A stretch of 9,665 nucleotides of DNA, from positions 1 through 9,665 of the forward strand of contig CANQSI010000031.1 of the NCBI GenBank assembly GCA_947626465.1, in the 5' to 3' direction. This DNA is from an uncultured Atopobiaceae bacterium. GTDB taxonomy: Bacteria; Actinomycetota; Coriobacteriia; Coriobacteriales; Atopobiaceae. Under the pieces are notes generated by a model that saw nothing but the letters and a program-made list of their open reading frames with translations, ran no database searches and was not told the DNA's origin. Shown here in pieces: positions 6,962 through 9,665 of this stretch. Position 1 is the stretch's first letter; every line of letters starts with the position of its first letter. A program made the translations under genes and the position numbers.

Positions 6962-7954
6962 CTAGCAGACTACGTTTGCCTTGGGCAGCTCGCCGCCGGC
7001 GGTGTAGGCCTGCGCGTTGGAGAGGGTCACCTGCGCGATGGCGGCGAGCGCTTCCTTGGTGAAGAAGGCCTGGTGGGAGGTGACGACGCAGTTGGGGAAC
7101 GCGCAGAGCGTGGAGGTCACCGATTCCATGATCGCCGAGGAGCGGTTACGGAAGACGTTTGCGCCCTCCTCCTCGTAGACGTCGATGCCGCAGGCGCCGA
7201 TCTTCTGCGTGCGGATGCCGTCGATGAGGGCCTCGGTGTCCACGAGGCCGCCGCGCGCGGTGTTCACGAAGATGACGCCCTTCTTCATCTTCTCGATGGC
7301 CTTGGCGTCGATCATGTGGTAGTTCGAGTCGAAGAGCGGGCAGTGGAGCGAGATGAGGTCGGAGCGCTCGAGGAGCTCGTCGAGCTCGACGTAGGTGACG
7401 AAATCCTTGAGGTCGGGGTTCTGGTACACGTCGTAGCCGAGGACCTCCATGCCGAAGCCGCGGACGATCTTGCACATGGCGGCGCCGATCTTGCCCGTGC
7501 CCACGATGCCGGCGGTCTTGCCGTAGAGCGTGTGGCCGAGGAGGCCGGAGAGCTCGAAGTCGTTCTCGCGGACGCGGTTGAAGCCCTTCACGATGTGGCG
7601 GTCGGAGGCGAGCGCGAGGCCCATGGCGTGCTCGGCGATGGCCTCCGGCGAGTAGCCCGGCACGCGCATGACGGTGATGCCGAGGTCCTTGGCCACGTTC
7701 ACGTTCACCGCGTCGTAGCCGGCGCAGCGCATGAGCACGAGGTTCACGCCGAAGCCGGCGAGGATCTCGAGCGCGAAGGCGTTGATCTTGGAGTTCACGA
7801 AGCCGCAGACCGCGTCGTAGCCGTTGGCGAGGGTGGCGGTCATGGGGTTGATGTCGGCCTCGATGAAGTCGATCGAGATGTCGGGGAAGTCCTTCAGCTG
7901 CTCCTCGAACGAATCCTTGTCGTAGTCGCGGGTGTCGTAGAAGAGGATCTTCAT
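6962..7954 (-). CDS. ldhA: D-lactate dehydrogenase (LdhA type)
   Basis: NAD-dependent D-2-hydroxyacid dehydrogenase that reduces pyruvate to D-lactate and regenerates NAD+ in fermentation; cytoplasmic. The 330-residue product aligns by eye with E. coli LdhA along its whole length: ANGYDAVCGFVN, RCAGYDAVNV, VPGYSPEAIAEHAMG, LYGKTAGIVGTGKIG, NTARGGLVD, SHQAFFT. The Rossmann motif GTGKIG is at 152-157, and D175 after the second strand indicates NAD rather than NADP. The catalytic triad is R234, E263 and H294. The start chosen is ATG at 7954, with AAGGAG (7966-7961) 6 nt upstream; a GTG at 7984 would add ten charged residues with no ribosome binding site. It is first in an apparent operon with pyk and divergent from the cation ATPase. 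Other D-2-hydroxyacid activities are possible, but similarity to LdhA is strong. Confidence 0.94.
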   Translation of the reverse strand: MKILFYDTRDYDKDSFEEQLKDFPDISIDFIEADINPMTATLANGYDAVCGFVNSKINAFALEILAGFGVNLVLMRCAGYDAVNVNVAKDLGITVMRVPGYSPEAIAEHAMGLALASDRHIVKGFNRVRENDFELSGLLGHTLYGKTAGIVGTGKIGAAMCKIVRGFGMEVLGYDVYQNPDLKDFVTYVELDELLERSDLISLHCPLFDSNYHMIDAKAIEKMKKGVIFVNTARGGLVDTEALIDGIRTQKIGACGIDVYEEEGANVFRNRSSAIMESVTSTLCAFPNCVVTSHQAFFTKEALAAIAQVTLSNAQAYTAGGELPKANVVC

Positions 7955-7985
7955 CTCTTTCTCCTTCGTCTTGGGGCTTCTCACA

Positions 7986-8002
7986 CGCGGCCCTCCGCCG
8001 CG
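7986..8002 (-). repeat. Small hairpin in the ldhA leader
   Basis: CGCGG and CCGCG arms (7986-7990 and 7998-8002) flank a 7-nt loop, which on the minus strand reads CGGAGGG and so displays a Shine-Dalgarno-like GGAGG. A second 5-bp inverted repeat abuts it (8003-8007 with 8016-8020). The stems are short; a role in ldhA expression is only a possibility. Confidence 0.35.
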
Positions 8003-8020
8003 GGGCGTTCCTTCGCGCCC

Positions 8021-8026
8021 ATTCTA
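8021..8026 (-). promoter_or_regulatory. Candidate -10 box of the ldhA-pyk operon
   Basis: On the minus strand TAGAAT (5 of 6 to TATAAT) lies 67 bp before the ldhA start. It would give a leader of roughly 60 nt ending in a good Shine-Dalgarno. The -35 is poor (GCACGC at 17 bp), which may mean an activator is needed. No obvious Rex-like TTGTGA-type operator is seen between ldhA and the ATPase gene. Confidence 0.45.
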
Positions 8027-8174
8027 GGATCGAAGCCGCTCGCGCGTGCCATCCAATCGCCAAGGTCGTATGGTGTATCCGCGGAAGGGGAACGAACCGA
8101 AGGGCGTGCGAGATCGCCTTCAAATGGCAACGCGGGGAAGCGCTCCATGCCCCGCGCACGGGCGGAGGATGAAC

Positions 8175-9665
8175 GTGAAGGAACACCTGAAGGCTACGGT
8201 TGACGTACTTGCCGAGCTGAAGACCAATGAGGAGAGCGGCCTTTCCACGAGCGAGGCTGAGGCGCGCCTTGCGAAGTACGGCCCGAACAAGCTCGACGAG
8301 GCGAAGAAGGATCCGCTCTGGAAGCGCTTCCTCTCCCAGCTTGCCGACCCGATGATCATCCTCCTCATCGTCGCCGCGATCATCAGCGCCATCGCGGGCG
8401 CCGTCCAGGGCGAATCCGACATCGCCGACGTGGTGATCATCCTCTTCGTGGTTGTGGTGAACGCCGTGCTCGGCGTGGTGCAGGAATCGAAGGCCGAGGA
8501 GGCGCTCGAGGCGCTCCAGGAGATGGCTGCGGCCACCTCGAAGGTCGTTCGCGACGGGCGCCAGATCGACCTCAAGAGCCAGGAGCTCGTGCCGGGCGAC
8601 GTGATCGTGCTCGAGGCGGGCGACGCGGTGCCCGCCGACGCGCGCATCGTCGAGTGCGCGTCCATGAAGGTGGAGGAATCCGCGCTCACGGGCGAGAGCG
8701 TGCCCGTCGACAAGGCCACGGACGCGCTCACGGTTCCCGAGGGCGCAGACGACGTGCCGCTCGGCGACCGCACGAACATGGTCTACATGGGCTCGACCGT
8801 GGTCTACGGCCGCGGGCGTGCCGTGGTGGCGAGCACCGGCATGGCCACCGAGATGGGCAAGATCGCCGAATCCATCTCCGAGGCCGAGGATGAGCGCACC
8901 CCGCTCCAGCTTCGCCTCGCCGAGCTCAGCCGCATCCTCACCATTGGCGTCATCGTCATCTGCCTCGTGATCTTCGGCGTGAGCTTCATTCGCCACGGCG
9001 CGGAGTTCTTCAACGACCCGTCGCTCGTGATCGACACCTTCATGGTGGCGGTCTCGCTCGCCGTCGCGGCCATCCCCGAGGGCCTCGTCGCGGTGGTGAC
9101 GATCGTGCTCTCGCTCGGCGTGACGAAGATGAGCCACCAGGCGGCCATCGTGCGCAAGCTCACCGCCGTGGAGACGCTCGGCTGCACGCAGGTGATCTGC
9201 TCCGACAAGACGGGCACCCTCACGCAGAACCGCATGACCGTGGTGCGCCATGCCACCGAGGAGTTGCACGAGCTCGTGTGCGCGATGGCGCTCGCCTCCG
9301 ACGCGGCGTGGGATCCGGTGGACAACGTGGCCAAAGGCGAGCCCACCGAGGCGGCGCTCGTGGCCGATGCCGCCAAGGAGGGCGAGTTCAAGACCGACCT
9401 CGAGTACAACTTCCCGCGCGTGGCGGAGGCGCCCTTCGATTCGGGGCGCAAGATGATGAGCGTCGTCGTGGAGACCCCGCACGGCTCCTTCGTGCAGTAC
9501 ACGAAGGGCGCGCCGGATGAGGTGCTCAAGCGCTGCACGATGGTGGTGGAGCAAGACGGCGTGGTGCCGCTCACGGACGAGATCCGCAGGCGCATCCTCG
9601 AGGCGAACAAGGGCATGGCCGACGAGGCGCTCCGCGTGCTCGCCGCCGCCAAGCGCGATTGGGAT
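8175..9665 (+). CDS. Cation-transporting P-type ATPase, probably Ca2+ (3' end outside window)
   Basis: Membrane pump of the P2A (SERCA/PMR1/YloB-like) type that exports a cation, most likely Ca2+, using ATP. The first 497 residues are visible and the frame runs off the window. In order: an N-terminal cation-ATPase domain (SGLSTSEAEARLAKYGPNKL, 21-40); TM1 (about 58-77) and TM2 (about 83-102); the actuator domain with TGES (172-175); TM3 (about 253-270); TM4 with the ion-binding PEGL (301-304); the phosphorylation site DKTGTLT (D344 at 344-350); and nucleotide-binding GEPTEAAL, FDSGRK (421-426) and KGAPDEV (444-450). The hinge GDGxND and TM5-10, which decide ion specificity and number of sites, are missing. 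The start is uncertain. ATG at 8169 touches GGAGG (8164-8168) with no spacing, while in-frame GTG at 8175 has a 6-nt spacing, so GTG is preferred. The gene is divergent from ldhA. Confidence 0.94.
   Translation, partial: MKEHLKATVDVLAELKTNEESGLSTSEAEARLAKYGPNKLDEAKKDPLWKRFLSQLADPMIILLIVAAIISAIAGAVQGESDIADVVIILFVVVVNAVLGVVQESKAEEALEALQEMAAATSKVVRDGRQIDLKSQELVPGDVIVLEAGDAVPADARIVECASMKVEESALTGESVPVDKATDALTVPEGADDVPLGDRTNMVYMGSTVVYGRGRAVVASTGMATEMGKIAESISEAEDERTPLQLRLAELSRILTIGVIVICLVIFGVSFIRHGAEFFNDPSLVIDTFMVAVSLAVAAIPEGLVAVVTIVLSLGVTKMSHQAAIVRKLTAVETLGCTQVICSDKTGTLTQNRMTVVRHATEELHELVCAMALASDAAWDPVDNVAKGEPTEAALVADAAKEGEFKTDLEYNFPRVAEAPFDSGRKMMSVVVETPHGSFVQYTKGAPDEVLKRCTMVVEQDGVVPLTDEIRRRILEANKGMADEALRVLAAAKRDWD

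Noticed and set aside
8124..8168. Upstream in-frame ATG (8124) for the ATPase
   Set aside because: No Shine-Dalgarno before it, and the added residues are not typical of P-type ATPase N-termini.
7073..8203. 376-codon + strand open frame opposite ldhA
   Set aside because: Antisense shadow with repetitive Val/Glu/Asp/His composition; it also overlaps the ATPase start in another frame.
7146..9554. 802-codon minus-strand open frame across ldhA and the ATPase gene
   Set aside because: It overlaps ldhA in another frame and lies antisense to the ATPase, with a His/Arg-rich product. Length comes from high GC, which makes stops rare.

Overview
The window is a GC-rich bacterial chromosomal segment. 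It is almost entirely housekeeping genes with a strongly G/C-biased third codon position. The combination of high GC, a transcriptional T-box leader on pheST, an LdhA-type D-lactate dehydrogenase and a PMR1/YloB-type P-type ATPase suggests a fermentative anaerobic actinobacterium of the Coriobacteriia (Collinsella/Olsenella/Eggerthella relatives). This taxonomic call is inference from gene style, not from a marker gene.

Layout, left to right. (1) Positions 1-281 hold the 3' end of a flavodoxin gene on the + strand, closed by a strong intrinsic terminator (314-351). (2) Positions 385-653 are a complete tRNA-Phe-sensing T-box riboswitch. Its Stem I specifier codon is UUC (482-484). It has a canonical 7-nt antiterminator bulge and a competing terminator, and controls the pheS (670-1737) and pheT (1789-4224) operon encoding both subunits of phenylalanyl-tRNA synthetase. 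(3) Convergent to pheT, a minus-strand gene (4234-5076) encodes a small zinc-dependent phospholipase C-like protein. It has no visible ribosome binding site and may be leaderless. (4) A gap of about 390 bp (5077-5467) has mixed composition. It holds a large imperfect inverted repeat (5105-5166) and the pyruvate kinase terminator (about 5398-5443). (5) On the minus strand, ldhA (6962-7954) lies upstream of pyk (5468-6913) with 48 bp between them and no terminator. They probably form an operon for the last two steps of homolactic fermentation: PEP to pyruvate with ATP formation, then pyruvate to D-lactate with NAD+ regeneration. (6) Divergent from ldhA, a P2-type cation (probably Ca2+) ATPase starts near 8175 and runs off the right edge of the window.

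No defence system, mobile element, CRISPR array, tRNA or rRNA gene was seen. The best regulatory structure is the Phe T-box, which can be read almost helix by helix. The least explained stretch is the 5077-5405 gap. I see no evidence of a previously undescribed multi-gene system here.
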